The notes beneath the pieces were generated by a model that was given only the letters and a program-made list of their open reading frames with translations, made no database searches and was not told the origin of the DNA. The translations under genes were made by a program, and so were the position numbers. From the NCBI RefSeq assembly GCF_024807845.1, contig NZ_JANUEQ010000001.1:1172900-1236899 (forward strand): 64,000 nt of DNA, given 5' to 3'. Positions 7,785 through 16,074 of this stretch are shown piece after piece. Source of the stretch: Klebsiella sp. BIGb0407. Lineage in GTDB: Bacteria > Pseudomonadota > Gammaproteobacteria > Enterobacterales > Enterobacteriaceae. How positions within the stretch are numbered: position 1 is the first letter of the stretch; every line of letters begins with the position of its first letter.

Positions 7785-7824
7785 CAGGGGCGTCTGGATA
7801 AACTGACTCATCCAGACGTCCCTG
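7785..7824. terminator. Strong hairpin after the MFS gene
   Basis: CAGGGGCGTCTGGAT (7785-7799) and ATCCAGACGTCCCTG (7810-7824) pair over 15 bases with one mismatch around a 10-base loop. No long T run follows, so it may stop transcription weakly or protect the 3' end of the mRNA. Confidence 0.6.
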
Positions 7825-7909
7825 ATGGAGCGCTTACCTTTGTATCAAGCACGTTTAAAGAAAGAATAAAGACGCCAGCCTGGTGCCCGGATATGACAAA
7901 AAATGAATG

Positions 7910-7928
7910 TTGAACGATTATCGTTATA
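7910..7928. promoter_or_regulatory. Fur-box-like site upstream of the Bcr/CflA-type exporter
   Basis: The 19-mer TTGAACGATTATCGTTATA contains a perfect 6-1-6 palindrome (AACGAT T ATCGTT, 7913-7925). On the minus strand it matches 13 of 19 positions of the Fur consensus GATAATGATAATCATTATC. It lies about 135 bases before the exporter start, so iron repression is plausible. Confidence 0.5.
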
Positions 7929-8061
7929 GTTTAAACGGTTCATCAACGAAGAAAAAATTCCCCGCTAAAATATTGTACAAAAGTACGAAAATAATATACT
8001 TATGGCCTTCGACACTTGGGTAACTCACTCAATTACCACATAAATAGTTGGGTTAAGCAGC

Positions 8062-9264
8062 ATGTCTTTGACCGAAAACATGAGTACAATCCGTATTTCT
8101 ACTGCCCTGCTGATTCTGTTAGCGCTGCTTACTGCCTTGGATGCAGTCGCAATAGATATGTATCTCCCGGCCATGCCCGCTATTGCGGGATCCTTGCAGG
8201 TAGATGCCGGACGTATCCAGCAAACCTTAGTCGTATTTCTCGCCGGGCTGGCCATTGGCCAGGCCTTGTATGGCCCTTTACTCGACAGTTATGGCAGACG
8301 CATGCCCTTAATTGCCGGGATGCTACTTTTTATTCTCGGTTCCGCTCTGGCGGCGCTTTCTGACTCACCGGAAATGCTTACCGCTGCACGCTTTATTCAG
8401 GCTCTCGGGGCGGCTGCCGGTCTGGTGACGCCTCGTGCCATTGTCAGTGATGTCTGCACCGTCTCCGAATCGGCAAAAATTTACTCCATTCTGATGCAGG
8501 TGATGATGGTCGCGCCGATCCTCGCACCCCTGATTGGCGGTCTGGTACTACAGACGGCAAGCTGGCACGCCATTTTTTGGCTATTAGCGCTATTCGGTGT
8601 TATTGCCCTGCTCTGGTGTCTGTCTGGTTTACCGGAAACGCTCCCGGTGGAACGTCGTGTCCGACTGGACGGGAGATCGGTATTACGGAGCTACGCGAAT
8701 ATGCTGGCACACCGGGATTTTATGGCATACACGCTGGCGGGCAGTTTTATTCTCGGCTCACTTTTCACCTATATCAGTGCCTCAGCATTTATTTTCACCC
8801 ATGATTTTTCCCTGAGCCCGGCCACCTTCAGCTATCTGTTTGCTCTGAACTCAGTGATGTTAATTTGCGGAGGTTTTCTCAGCAATAGTCTGTTAACACG
8901 CGGATATAGCGAAAAAACACTTACAGTGGCGGGTATTATGGTTCACGGGCTCGCCGCCGCCAGCTTGTTGCTTCTTGTCTTGAGCGGTACAGCCTCACTG
9001 ATAGCCTATGCCCTGCTCATTGCCCTTGCGATAGGTTCTCTCGGCCTGGTTTTTGGCAACCTGACCGCGCTTACCATGCAACATGCCCAACAGCAGGCAG
9101 GCATCGCCTCATCCATCATGGGTTCAGTTCAGTATTTCCTGTCGTCTATTATCGGGCTTATCTATAGCAAATTAGTTTTCGGGCTGGAGAGTTTACCTCT
9201 GGTGATGCTGGCCTGCAGCATTATTGCGGTGATTTTTGTCTTAAAAGTAAAAACAAAACAATAA
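8062..9264 (+). CDS. MFS transporter, Bcr/CflA (DHA1) family, probably iron-regulated
   Basis: This 400-residue protein has about twelve membrane segments with family signatures: LDAVAIDMYLPAMP in TM1, GPLLDSYGRRMPL (A-motif) after TM2, and LVTPRAIVSDVC and APILAPLIGG in TM4-5. The Bcr/CflA group exports small molecules, including bicyclomycin and some siderophores, by proton antiport. The start at 8062 is assumed; an ATG six codons later is possible. The Fur-like site upstream and the TonB receptor downstream suggest export of, or drug-like traffic in, an iron chelator, but no biosynthesis genes are nearby. The exporter and receptor are separate transcription units, each with its own Fur-like site. 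Confidence 0.8.
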   Translation: MSLTENMSTIRISTALLILLALLTALDAVAIDMYLPAMPAIAGSLQVDAGRIQQTLVVFLAGLAIGQALYGPLLDSYGRRMPLIAGMLLFILGSALAALSDSPEMLTAARFIQALGAAAGLVTPRAIVSDVCTVSESAKIYSILMQVMMVAPILAPLIGGLVLQTASWHAIFWLLALFGVIALLWCLSGLPETLPVERRVRLDGRSVLRSYANMLAHRDFMAYTLAGSFILGSLFTYISASAFIFTHDFSLSPATFSYLFALNSVMLICGGFLSNSLLTRGYSEKTLTVAGIMVHGLAAASLLLLVLSGTASLIAYALLIALAIGSLGLVFGNLTALTMQHAQQQAGIASSIMGSVQYFLSSIIGLIYSKLVFGLESLPLVMLACSIIAVIFVLKVKTKQ

Positions 9265-9386
9265 ATGCCGGCTGTCATCAATGGCAGCCAGTACGCTCTG
9301 TGATTTTGTATTGATCCCCTTTTAGCTGTTTATCAGAACTCATGATTAACCGTTTTTTATTTATTAATTGAAATGCCAATTACTCT

Positions 9387-9405
9387 CATTGCCATTATCG
9401 TTATC
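9387..9405. promoter_or_regulatory. Fur-box-like site upstream of the TonB-dependent receptor
   Basis: On the minus strand this 19-mer reads GATAACGATAATGGCAATG. It matches 11 of the first 12 positions of the Fur consensus and 13 of 19 overall. It is 61 bases before the receptor start codon, a usual place for an iron-responsive operator. Confidence 0.6.
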
Positions 9406-9466
9406 AGTAGGGGTTATTATTGTCTCCGATACTGGCGCGTCTTTTTTATTTATTAATGGACTCAGT

Positions 9467-11560
9467 ATGAAAAAAAATAAACTCACTCTCGCAATCCTCT
9501 TCTCGGTATCTATGCCAGCACTTGCTCAAAACGAGACGATGGTGGTGACAGCGAGTGGCTACGAGCAAAAATTAACCAATGCACCCGCTTCTATTTCTGT
9601 GATTGGTCAGGATGAGCTCACGAGAAAAAACTATAGCGACCTGGGTGAAGCCCTTAGCGGTGTGGAAGGGGTTGATGTGCGTGGTGGTACCGGGAAAACC
9701 GGTGGGCTGGATATCTCTATTCGTGGTATGCCCAGCAGCTATACGCTTATTCTGATTGATGGCATACGCCAGAGCGCCAGCTCAGATACCACACCGAATG
9801 GTTTTGATACCCTGAATACCGCCATGATGCCGCCACTGTCAGCGATTGATCATATTGAGGTGATTCGTGGCCCAATGTCTACGCTCTATGGATCCGACGC
9901 CATGGGTGGTGTTATCAACATTATCACCAAGAAAAATACTCAGGAATGGCACGGTGGTATTAACCTCTCACACTCCGTGCAAGAACATAATAAATGGGGT
10001 GATACTTCTACTATCGGTATTTATACCAGCGGCGCGCTTATTCCAGATACACTGGATGCCGTGTTACGCGGCAATTTTGAACACCGCCAGGGTTCAAGCG
10101 TCACCAGCCTGAGTGACAGTGGCGCCAATACGCGCGTCCCCTACCCAACCAAAAGTGATAACTACTCTGTTGGTGGGCGTCTGAACTATCACACCAGCGA
10201 TAGTAATACGCTGTGGATTGACGGTGAAACCTCACAGCAAAAATACGACAATCGCGAGGGCCAGCTAGGCCCTGTCGGTATCAGTGGCGGTGGCTATGAT
10301 CCCGAATTACGTTTTAAGCGTAATAAAGTCGTCGCGGGTCATGATACTGACTTATCCTTTGGTCGCTGGAGTTCTAATCTCTCTTATACCGTGACAGAAA
10401 ACAAAGGCCGTCTGTTAACCCCCCGTGTACTCTCTGAGGCAAATAGTGCTCTCGCAGGCCAGGCCCGTGAGTTAAAAAATACCAATACTATTTTTAATAC
10501 CAGCCTGATTGCTCCCCTTGGCGATAGCCATTTGCTGACACTAGGGGGTGAATACTGGGATTCTCGCCTGAAAGACGGCATCGTACTGGCAGACAACGGG
10601 GAAACCTTCAAACAAAAAACCTGGTCCCTGTTTACCGAAGATGACTGGCAGCTCCTTGAGCCTCTTTCCCTGACCTGGGGAGCGCGGTATGAAAAACACG
10701 ACAGCTTCGGCGGACATATCAGTCCTCGTGCTTATTTAGTCTGGAACGCTTTGGATGACTGGACGATAAAAGGTGGTGTCAGTACGGGCTATAAAACACC
10801 CTCCCTCTCTCAGTTACACAGCGGCGTGAGCGGTGTAGGCGGTAACGGATTAGAGACCACCATTGGTAATCCTAATCTGAAACCAGAAACCAGCATTAAC
10901 TACGAAACCGGGTTATATTATGAGAATGACAGTCAGGTAAAAGCAAATATTACCGGTTTTATCAGTAATTTCCGTAATGCTATTGAAACTGTTCAGCTGA
11001 ACGACTCAACCAAATCATATCAGAATGTGGGGAAAGCGATAAACCAGGGGATTGAGTTTGCGAGTTCATTCCCGGTGGTTATCCCTGAACTCACCATGAA
11101 TGTGAATTACACCTGGACTCACAGTAAACAACGTGGCGGAGACAACCCGGGCGCACCTCTGACAAATACTGCCCGTCATGTCGCCAATGCGAAACTATCG
11201 TGGCAGATAAATGACGCCTTCACGTCATGGGTTGCGGCGGAATATCATGGTAAAACGCCACGCTATACGACTAATCCCGATAATCTTAGCCCAGTAGAAA
11301 AAATCGTCTATGACAATCGTGGCGCCTACCTCAAAGCCTGGACGGTAGTGAATATGGGCGGCGCATACCGTGTTACACCGCAGTTAACCGTTAACGGCAC
11401 GATTAATAATCTGCTGGATAAAGATTTCTCGAAAGTTGACCTTTATCAGTCAGGCCGCAGTAGTGTTTATGCGGGAGATTACTTCCAGACGCTGGCGTCT
11501 ACCACCGGCTATGTGATGCCCGGACGTAATTACTGGGTTTCACTGAACTATACGTTCTGA
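9467..11560 (+). CDS. TonB-dependent catecholate siderophore receptor, CirA-like
   Basis: The frame is open from 9368, but the ATG at 9467 begins the signal peptide (MKKNKLTLAILFSVSMPALA, cleaved before QNETM). The mature protein is about 676 residues. The TonB box region ETMVVTAS is at its N-terminus, followed by a plug domain with the conserved APASISVI, IRGMPSSYTLILIDG and RGPMSTLYGSDAMGGVINI motifs. A 22-stranded barrel follows and ends in the outer-membrane targeting sequence WVSLNYTF. Plug motifs match E. coli CirA, which imports linear catecholates and colicin Ia, so a ferric-catecholate ligand is likely. A Fur-like site lies upstream. The gene converges on a TetR gene across a hairpin. 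Confidence 0.88.
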   Translation: MKKNKLTLAILFSVSMPALAQNETMVVTASGYEQKLTNAPASISVIGQDELTRKNYSDLGEALSGVEGVDVRGGTGKTGGLDISIRGMPSSYTLILIDGIRQSASSDTTPNGFDTLNTAMMPPLSAIDHIEVIRGPMSTLYGSDAMGGVINIITKKNTQEWHGGINLSHSVQEHNKWGDTSTIGIYTSGALIPDTLDAVLRGNFEHRQGSSVTSLSDSGANTRVPYPTKSDNYSVGGRLNYHTSDSNTLWIDGETSQQKYDNREGQLGPVGISGGGYDPELRFKRNKVVAGHDTDLSFGRWSSNLSYTVTENKGRLLTPRVLSEANSALAGQARELKNTNTIFNTSLIAPLGDSHLLTLGGEYWDSRLKDGIVLADNGETFKQKTWSLFTEDDWQLLEPLSLTWGARYEKHDSFGGHISPRAYLVWNALDDWTIKGGVSTGYKTPSLSQLHSGVSGVGGNGLETTIGNPNLKPETSINYETGLYYENDSQVKANITGFISNFRNAIETVQLNDSTKSYQNVGKAINQGIEFASSFPVVIPELTMNVNYTWTHSKQRGGDNPGAPLTNTARHVANAKLSWQINDAFTSWVAAEYHGKTPRYTTNPDNLSPVEKIVYDNRGAYLKAWTVVNMGGAYRVTPQLTVNGTINNLLDKDFSKVDLYQSGRSSVYAGDYFQTLASTTGYVMPGRNYWVSLNYTF

Positions 11561-11570
11561 TAGAAAACAC

Positions 11571-11600
11571 GCCCGCAGGCCGCTTATTCAGCTTGCGGGC
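11571..11600. terminator. Convergent hairpin between receptor and TetR gene
   Basis: GCCCGCA (11571-11577) and TGCGGGC (11594-11600) pair exactly around a 16-base loop. The right arm overlaps the last codons of the TetR gene. It probably stops the receptor transcript, although no T run is present. Confidence 0.5.
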
Positions 11601-12141
11601 TATGTACGATGGCGTGAAATACCGCGCGGATCAAATCTTCTGCCAGCAATGTTTCCGGCTCATCCAGAATACCACGCACCAGCCAGGCATCAATAAATGA
11701 GACGGCTGCGCGCGCTTTATCAGGGGTTAACTGTAAATATTCAACCAGCAACGCTTCATGGACATGTAACCAGCGCATGGCACTCGGCCGTAAAAGTGGG
11801 CGAGAGACTGCGGCAACATACAGCTCATATTCGGTATTCAGACGCGAACGCTCACTTAACGTCCACAGTACAAAACGCGTCAGGATCTCCTCAGTCGTTC
11901 CCGTTGTGTTTTGCTGCAACCAATTTTGAGTGCTGACGCGAAACTCTTCAACCGCCAGCTCCATCACCGCCATAAGTAAGTCATCTATAGAGCGAAACTG
12001 GTAGGTGGTGGTTCCCAGTGAAACCCCCGCTTCTGTCGCTACCGCCCGATGAGTACAGGCCTGTAACCCTTCATTACGGATAACCTCAGTAGCAGCTCGG
12101 ATGATCCTCTCTTGTGTGACTTCACTTTTGGAATGCGACAT
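11584..12141 (-). CDS. TetR/AcrR-family transcriptional regulator
   Basis: The 185-residue protein has an N-terminal TetR helix-turn-helix (about residues 9-55: RIIRAATEVIRNEG, then HRAVATEAGVSLGTTTYQF) and an all-helical ligand-binding C-terminal domain. It is expected to act as a ligand-released repressor dimer. The gene converges on the TonB receptor and is divergent from nothing obvious except the HTH gene 210 bases away. Its target may be its own promoter or one of the two MFS exporters; no operator was identified. The C-terminal domain does not match a regulator I can name. Confidence 0.85.
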   Translation of the reverse strand: MSHSKSEVTQERIIRAATEVIRNEGLQACTHRAVATEAGVSLGTTTYQFRSIDDLLMAVMELAVEEFRVSTQNWLQQNTTGTTEEILTRFVLWTLSERSRLNTEYELYVAAVSRPLLRPSAMRWLHVHEALLVEYLQLTPDKARAAVSFIDAWLVRGILDEPETLLAEDLIRAVFHAIVHSPQAE

Positions 12142-12294
12142 AAACCGCCCTTGTTGAATACCATAAAACTACACCAATGATAATACTCTATTTTAAAGAT
12201 AGCGGGCACGAGCGAAATCATCTGCGCTATCCCCTAATTCTCGCTAAAGAGGACTACGAGTGATAAGTAAACTGAACCATTCTGTACAGTTGCC

Positions 12295-12323
12295 TTGACA
12301 GGGTATCTAAAATATTAGATATT
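12295..12323 (+). promoter_or_regulatory. Promoter with overlapping palindromic operator for the HTH gene
   Basis: TTGACA (12295-12300), a perfect -35 box, is followed at 17 bases by GATATT (12318-12323), a 4/6 match to a -10 box. The inverted repeat TATCTAA-AATA-TTAGATA (12304-12321) fills the spacer and overlaps the -10, the typical position of a self-repression operator. AAGGAGGT at 12339-12346 is a very strong ribosome site for the ATG at 12351. Confidence 0.7.
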
Positions 12324-12350
12324 GAGGTTCTCATATACAAGGAGGTAGAT

Positions 12351-12668
12351 ATGGCTTTGAAATTCTATGAAAGTCCATTTCATGCGACATTTGATACTGA
12401 AGTGGCGAGTAAAATGGCCATGAAAATGGACTTATCCATCATGATTACAAACCTAATCAAAGAAAAAGGTTGGACACAAAAAGAAGCTGCAGAAAAACTC
12501 GGTATCAATCAGTCCCGCGTATCAGAGCTGAAAAATGCCAAAATAGAACTGTTCACTATTGATGCAATGTTCGATATGTTAGACGCGTTGGGTTTCAGAG
12601 CTAAAATGTCTATACAAAGCTTGCATCAGGCATCGATCGCAATCACCGAATCTGAAACAACGAGTTAG
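12351..12668 (+). CDS. XRE/HTH_37-type DNA-binding antitoxin
   Basis: This 105-residue protein has an N-terminal extension and a central helix-turn-helix (about 40-75: KEKGWTQKEAAEKLGINQSRVSELKN) of the type paired with Gp49/HigB-like toxins. It should bind and neutralise the toxin and repress its own promoter through the palindrome at 12304-12321. The ribosome site is near-perfect. Its stop codon (12666-12668) overlaps the stop of the intact-frame toxin on the other strand, so the pair is convergent rather than one operon, an unusual arrangement for this family. Because the toxin frame is broken, this gene may persist as a stand-alone regulator. Confidence 0.8.
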   Translation: MALKFYESPFHATFDTEVASKMAMKMDLSIMITNLIKEKGWTQKEAAEKLGINQSRVSELKNAKIELFTIDAMFDMLDALGFRAKMSIQSLHQASIAITESETTS

Positions 12669-13023
12669 TTTTTTTTACAGCGCTCAGCCTCACGGACATC
12701 AGCCATAAGATCTTTAAGTCTCTTTTCAGCAATCTGTTGGGCTTTACGATCAACACCATTGGTCGTTTTTTTAAAGAATGTAAAACAACGACCGTATCAA
12801 GATACTTAGCGATATAAATACATCGATAAGCAGGACTACCATTTATTTTTAACTCAATAATACCCATACCAACACTCTCTAAAAAGTCTATTGGTAACTG
12901 AGGATCTTGTCCGTACTGAATAAGACGTAAATCTTTACCAAACTGAACCTGTATATCCAGAGGCAGGATTTTATATTCTCTTTCAGCAGCATTGTTCACA
13001 AATGCAAACTTTTTCAATGACAT
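12665..13023 (-). pseudogene. Gp49/HigB-like (RelE-superfamily) toxin with a frameshift at an A7 run
   Basis: Residues 1-83 read as a Gp49-like toxin (MSLKKFAFVNNAAEREYKI... FLESVGMG, ELKINGSPAYRCIYIAKY, VVVLHSLKK). At the minus-strand run TTTAAAAAAAC (plus 12768-12778) the frame then shifts. The zero frame continues into unrelated sequence (RPMVLIVKPNR...) and ends at 12643. Reading one base back restores the family C-terminus (TTNGVDRKAQQIAEKRLKDL, then a charged tail ending RCKKN) and stops at 12665. The gene is one A short of an intact frame. Explanations are a real inactivating deletion, a homopolymer sequencing error, or -1 slippage on A-AAA-AAA. Family toxins are ribosome-dependent mRNA endonucleases or related inhibitors. 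Confidence 0.75.
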
Positions 13024-13364
13024 CTCCTTGTCAAATTATCCGTTACTTTTTTAGTATAAGATAAAAAGACAGCCTTAATGACTAAAATAACTTTACTAAA
13101 TACTTCGATTTATTTTATTTAGATAACGACGATATAATTAAAAACATAGTCATAAGAATGTTAATAAAACCCAGTCTTAATTATCACCTGCCTCTGAGTA
13201 ATGGCTACCTTTAACATGTTTTCGAAACAAGAAACTGACTATTTCTGGAATAAAAAAATGCTTCGACTAAGGTTAACGTTGTACAACGTTTGTATGGAAC
13301 AGGTCTTCAATATCATCATGACCAACAAAAAACAGCCATAACCAACTGAAAAAAGAGCACTCTT
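13024..13364. other. AT-rich spacer before the crcB pair
   Basis: No reading frame is convincing. I looked for a fluoride riboswitch (crcB motif) before the first crcB gene and could not recognise its conserved core. The region probably holds the crcB promoter and the toxin promoter. Confidence 0.4.
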
Positions 13365-13745
13365 ATGACAGCAATAGATATGTTTTGGGTCGGCATCGGC
13401 GGAGGAAGTGGCTCACTTCTGCGCTGGTGGGTGGGGAAAATGACCGGTGAGCGTTATCAGGGTAATTTTCCTCTCGGCACCTTTATTATTAATATTTCAG
13501 GCGCTTTTATTATTGGTTTTTTAAGTACGCTGTTCGTCATTGACTGGCATGACCGCTTCGGTTCATTTCTTCATGCCGCAATTTTAACCGGTATTCTCGG
13601 GGGATATACCACATTCAGTAGTATGCAGCTGGATGCGGCAAAACTGGTGCAGACCAAGCAACAGGCGCTCGCTCTGGGTTACTTATTACTTTCTGTTGTG
13701 ACCGGTGTTGCCGCTGCGGCAGCAGGCGTCTGGCTGGCAATGTAA
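13365..13745 (+). CDS. crcB: Fluoride channel subunit CrcB/Fluc (first of a pair)
   Basis: This 126-residue inner-membrane protein has four membrane helices. It shows the family marks GGGSGSLLRWWVG in TM1 (the conserved Arg), the TM2 Asn in FIINISGAFIIGF, and GGYTTFSSM in TM3 with the fluoride-coordinating Phe. Fluc channels export toxic fluoride as antiparallel dimers. A second, different crcB follows nine bases later, so this is the paired heterodimeric type rather than the single homodimeric gene of E. coli. Confidence 0.9.
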   Translation: MTAIDMFWVGIGGGSGSLLRWWVGKMTGERYQGNFPLGTFIINISGAFIIGFLSTLFVIDWHDRFGSFLHAAILTGILGGYTTFSSMQLDAAKLVQTKQQALALGYLLLSVVTGVAAAAAGVWLAM

Positions 13746-13754
13746 GGAGCCCGC

Positions 13755-14141
13755 ATGAATATGGCTATTCTGATTTTTGTCGGCGGCGCGCTGGGCGCAA
13801 TGTGTCGTGAATTACTGATGCTGGGTGTTCCCTCGCTCAGTGACGGTTTTCCTCTGGATATTTTTGCGGCCAATATCATTGCCTCGTTTTTACTGGGCAT
13901 CACCGCGGCATTACTACAGCGTAAACGTATCAACCAGTATGTGAATGCGCTGGTAGCAACCGGGATAATGGGCGGATTATCCACATTCAGTAGCTTTGTC
14001 TATGGCGCGTTTGAAGTCATGACATCTCCCGGGTTATTACTCATCGGCGTCGGCTATTTAATTATCAGTATTATCGTCGGCTTTCTGGCTGTCATCGCGG
14101 GGCTGTATCTGGGAAACTGCGTCAGACCTGGCACCGAGTAA
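13755..14141 (+). CDS. crcB: Fluoride channel subunit CrcB/Fluc (second of a pair)
   Basis: This 128-residue homologue of the preceding gene has four membrane helices, [12 protein letters not shown] in TM1, [11 protein letters not shown] in TM2 and GGLSTFSSF in TM3. It is translationally close to the first gene (nine-base gap, ribosome site AAGGAG inside the gap). Paired Fluc proteins insert in opposite orientations and form a heterodimer. The operon ends with a perfect hairpin shared with the convergent porin gene. Confidence 0.9.
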   Translation: MNMAILIFVGGALGAMCRELLMLGVPSLSDGFPLDIFAANIIASFLLGITAALLQRKRINQYVNALVATGIMGGLSTFSSFVYGAFEVMTSPGLLLIGVGYLIISIIVGFLAVIAGLYLGNCVRPGTE

Positions 14142-14161
14142 CTGCCAGAGCAGTTACTCGG
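14134..14161. terminator. Bidirectional hairpin between crcB and the porin gene
   Basis: CCGAGTAACTG (14134-14144) and CAGTTACTCGG (14151-14161) are an exact 11-bp inverted repeat around CCAGAG. It spans the end of the second crcB and lies just before the end of the convergent porin gene. Confidence 0.7.
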
Positions 14162-14171
14162 GAGCAGAAAC

Positions 14172-15575
14172 TTAGAACCAGGCTTCCCACATAGCCCCTA
14201 TATTAAAGGCATCAAGACGCGTATTTTCCGTATCATTGGTGGTGGCTGCGGTATGTTTGTTATCGACTTCGCCACCGGTGACATAGAAGCGTAACATCGG
14301 TCTGAAATCCGTGCCCATATCGATAGAGACGTTCTGAGAAAGCGTCAGTTTCCAGCCCTTATTATCCCCGCCTGTTTTGTAGTCCACATGCTGATAACCG
14401 GCTTCAAGCCAGGTGGAATAGACATCGTTCCAGAAATGCATTGGACGCACGATCAGACCATAGTTACGGCGGTTCTCATCTTTATGATTACTGCGGTCAT
14501 AGTCGTGGAAGGCGGCCAGATAGGTGACTGAGGTTTGTGGGGTAAATTTGTAGGTTCCCTCAATGCTGGTATAAACAGTGCGTAAATCACTGGTTTTATA
14601 ATAGATGCTGTTATCTGACTTGTCCGAATAGCGGGTAACCCATTTATTCTCGATATTTTCCCCGCTATGACCGAGGACCACAGCCGTTTGCCAGGCAGTG
14701 AGCCTTTCCTGGCTTTCAATGGCCTTAGAATCAAAACCATAGTTGGTATACAGTTCAAAATCGATAGGCCCCAGCTTGATTCCGTGTAATTTTGAGGTCA
14801 CCGCATAGTGGCCGTTATCGCCGGTTCCTGAGCTGCCGGTGCAGGTAATACGCGACGGGTTAGACTCGTCGGCAATCACTTGTGGGCTGCAGGACTCGAC
14901 TGAGCCCACGCCCGCCACGTCTAACTTAACGCCGCCCAGGTCGAGATTTTTGACCCCGGCACCCTGTCCGTCATGCGTCATCCAGAAGTAGTCGTTAATA
15001 CCCTGCTGAGGCCGCTGATGGAAATCACGCCCTGCCCATAAATATGCATCAGGTTGAGATTCAAACAGATTGGTTACCCCGGCATAGGCTTTTTTCAGGT
15101 TAACTTCATCCCCCCAGTGGTCGAGCATCACCACCACATCCCATATCGCCCCGTTATTCCCTTTGAAAGCCTTCGAAAGCTGGAATTCCCCACCGTTGCC
15201 CTCATTGCCCAGACGGCCGATAGCGGAAGAACCATTATATGAGCCATCCACACCGACATATTTCATATCACCGGTCTGAATCTGTGCCCCATATCGCGCA
15301 TAGGCATTAAATTGCAAACCATAGGGAATGGCCGTATCCGGCGTTGGCGGCAGTACGGAAGAGGTATCAACGACATCGATATTTTTAGTTTGCACTAAAG
15401 TCGCATCGAGTTTTTCCTGTCGTTCAGCCAGTGCTTTTTCTACCGCCTGAGCGACGATTTTATTTAACTCTTCAGAGCTAATAGTAACTTGTGTGGTTCC
15501 TTGAGCAAATACAGATATCGGACATAACGCAGCGATAACCGCCATCGTTAATGGAAGCTGTTTAAATATTTTCAT
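14172..15575 (-). CDS. LamB-type carbohydrate porin of the beta-glucoside operon
   Basis: This 467-residue outer-membrane protein has a signal peptide (MKIFKQLPLTMAVIAALCPI...VFA, cut before QGT). A short helical segment follows (about 30-65, EELNKIVAQAVEKALAERQE) like the coiled coil of ScrY and BglH, then an 18-stranded maltoporin-family barrel ending in WEAWF. Family motifs such as YGLQFNAYARYG and IGRLGNEGNGGEFQL are clear. It should let beta-glucosides or oligosaccharides cross the outer membrane. It is the last gene of the leftward PTS operon, 182 bases after EIIA, so it may also have its own promoter. Confidence 0.85.
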   Translation of the reverse strand: MKIFKQLPLTMAVIAALCPISVFAQGTTQVTISSEELNKIVAQAVEKALAERQEKLDATLVQTKNIDVVDTSSVLPPTPDTAIPYGLQFNAYARYGAQIQTGDMKYVGVDGSYNGSSAIGRLGNEGNGGEFQLSKAFKGNNGAIWDVVVMLDHWGDEVNLKKAYAGVTNLFESQPDAYLWAGRDFHQRPQQGINDYFWMTHDGQGAGVKNLDLGGVKLDVAGVGSVESCSPQVIADESNPSRITCTGSSGTGDNGHYAVTSKLHGIKLGPIDFELYTNYGFDSKAIESQERLTAWQTAVVLGHSGENIENKWVTRYSDKSDNSIYYKTSDLRTVYTSIEGTYKFTPQTSVTYLAAFHDYDRSNHKDENRRNYGLIVRPMHFWNDVYSTWLEAGYQHVDYKTGGDNKGWKLTLSQNVSIDMGTDFRPMLRFYVTGGEVDNKHTAATTNDTENTRLDAFNIGAMWEAWF

Positions 15576-15757
15576 CGCAACCTCTATTGATTAAATTATT
15601 ATTCAGACAATAGCTATTTCGTTCAGCCGAGCAGAATTATTGCTCCATGGCTAAAATAATTTTTATAATATATAATGCAGGGTATTAAAGTTAAGATTCA
15701 GCCGTAATCATCTCTCCATTGATAGTGGATAATAAAAGATTATTTGTATTAGTAATA

Positions 15758-16060
15758 TTAACGCTGATAAAGATGAATAATTTCTTCTGATAACTCTCTG
15801 GCTAATAAAGATGTCATTAAATGGTCTTGAGCGTGAACCATAATAAGCGTCATTGGCTGTTTTGCCTCACCTGCATCCTGCTCAATCAGCTTAGTTTGCA
15901 TATGATGAGCCTGACGAGAAAAGGTATCAGCCTCAAGGAGTAAACTCTTTGCTCGCGCAATATCGCCGGTACGTGCAGCCTGAAGCGCTTCAAAACACAG
16001 GCTTCGCGATTGTCCGGCGTTAACGATAATTTCCATTACCGCCTGTTCTAAATCTATCAT
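15758..16060 (-). CDS. PTS EIIA, lactose/cellobiose (chitobiose) family
   Basis: This 100-residue all-helical protein transfers phosphate from HPr to the cognate EIIB. The family phosphorylation site VHAQDHLM is present, with H76 the expected phospho-histidine and an upstream helix rich in Ala and Glu. It resembles ChbA. Cytosolic trimers are usual for the family. It follows the 6-phospho-beta-glucosidase gene by 14 bases in a leftward operon that also encodes EIIB and EIIC. Confidence 0.9.
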   Translation of the reverse strand: MIDLEQAVMEIIVNAGQSRSLCFEALQAARTGDIARAKSLLLEADTFSRQAHHMQTKLIEQDAGEAKQPMTLIMVHAQDHLMTSLLARELSEEIIHLYQR

Positions 16061-16074
16061 TGTTTATTCCCGTG

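Noticed and set aside
13024-13364. Fluoride (crcB) riboswitch upstream of the first crcB
   Set aside because: I could not recognise the conserved core or pseudoknot partners of the motif; only AT-rich sequence is seen.
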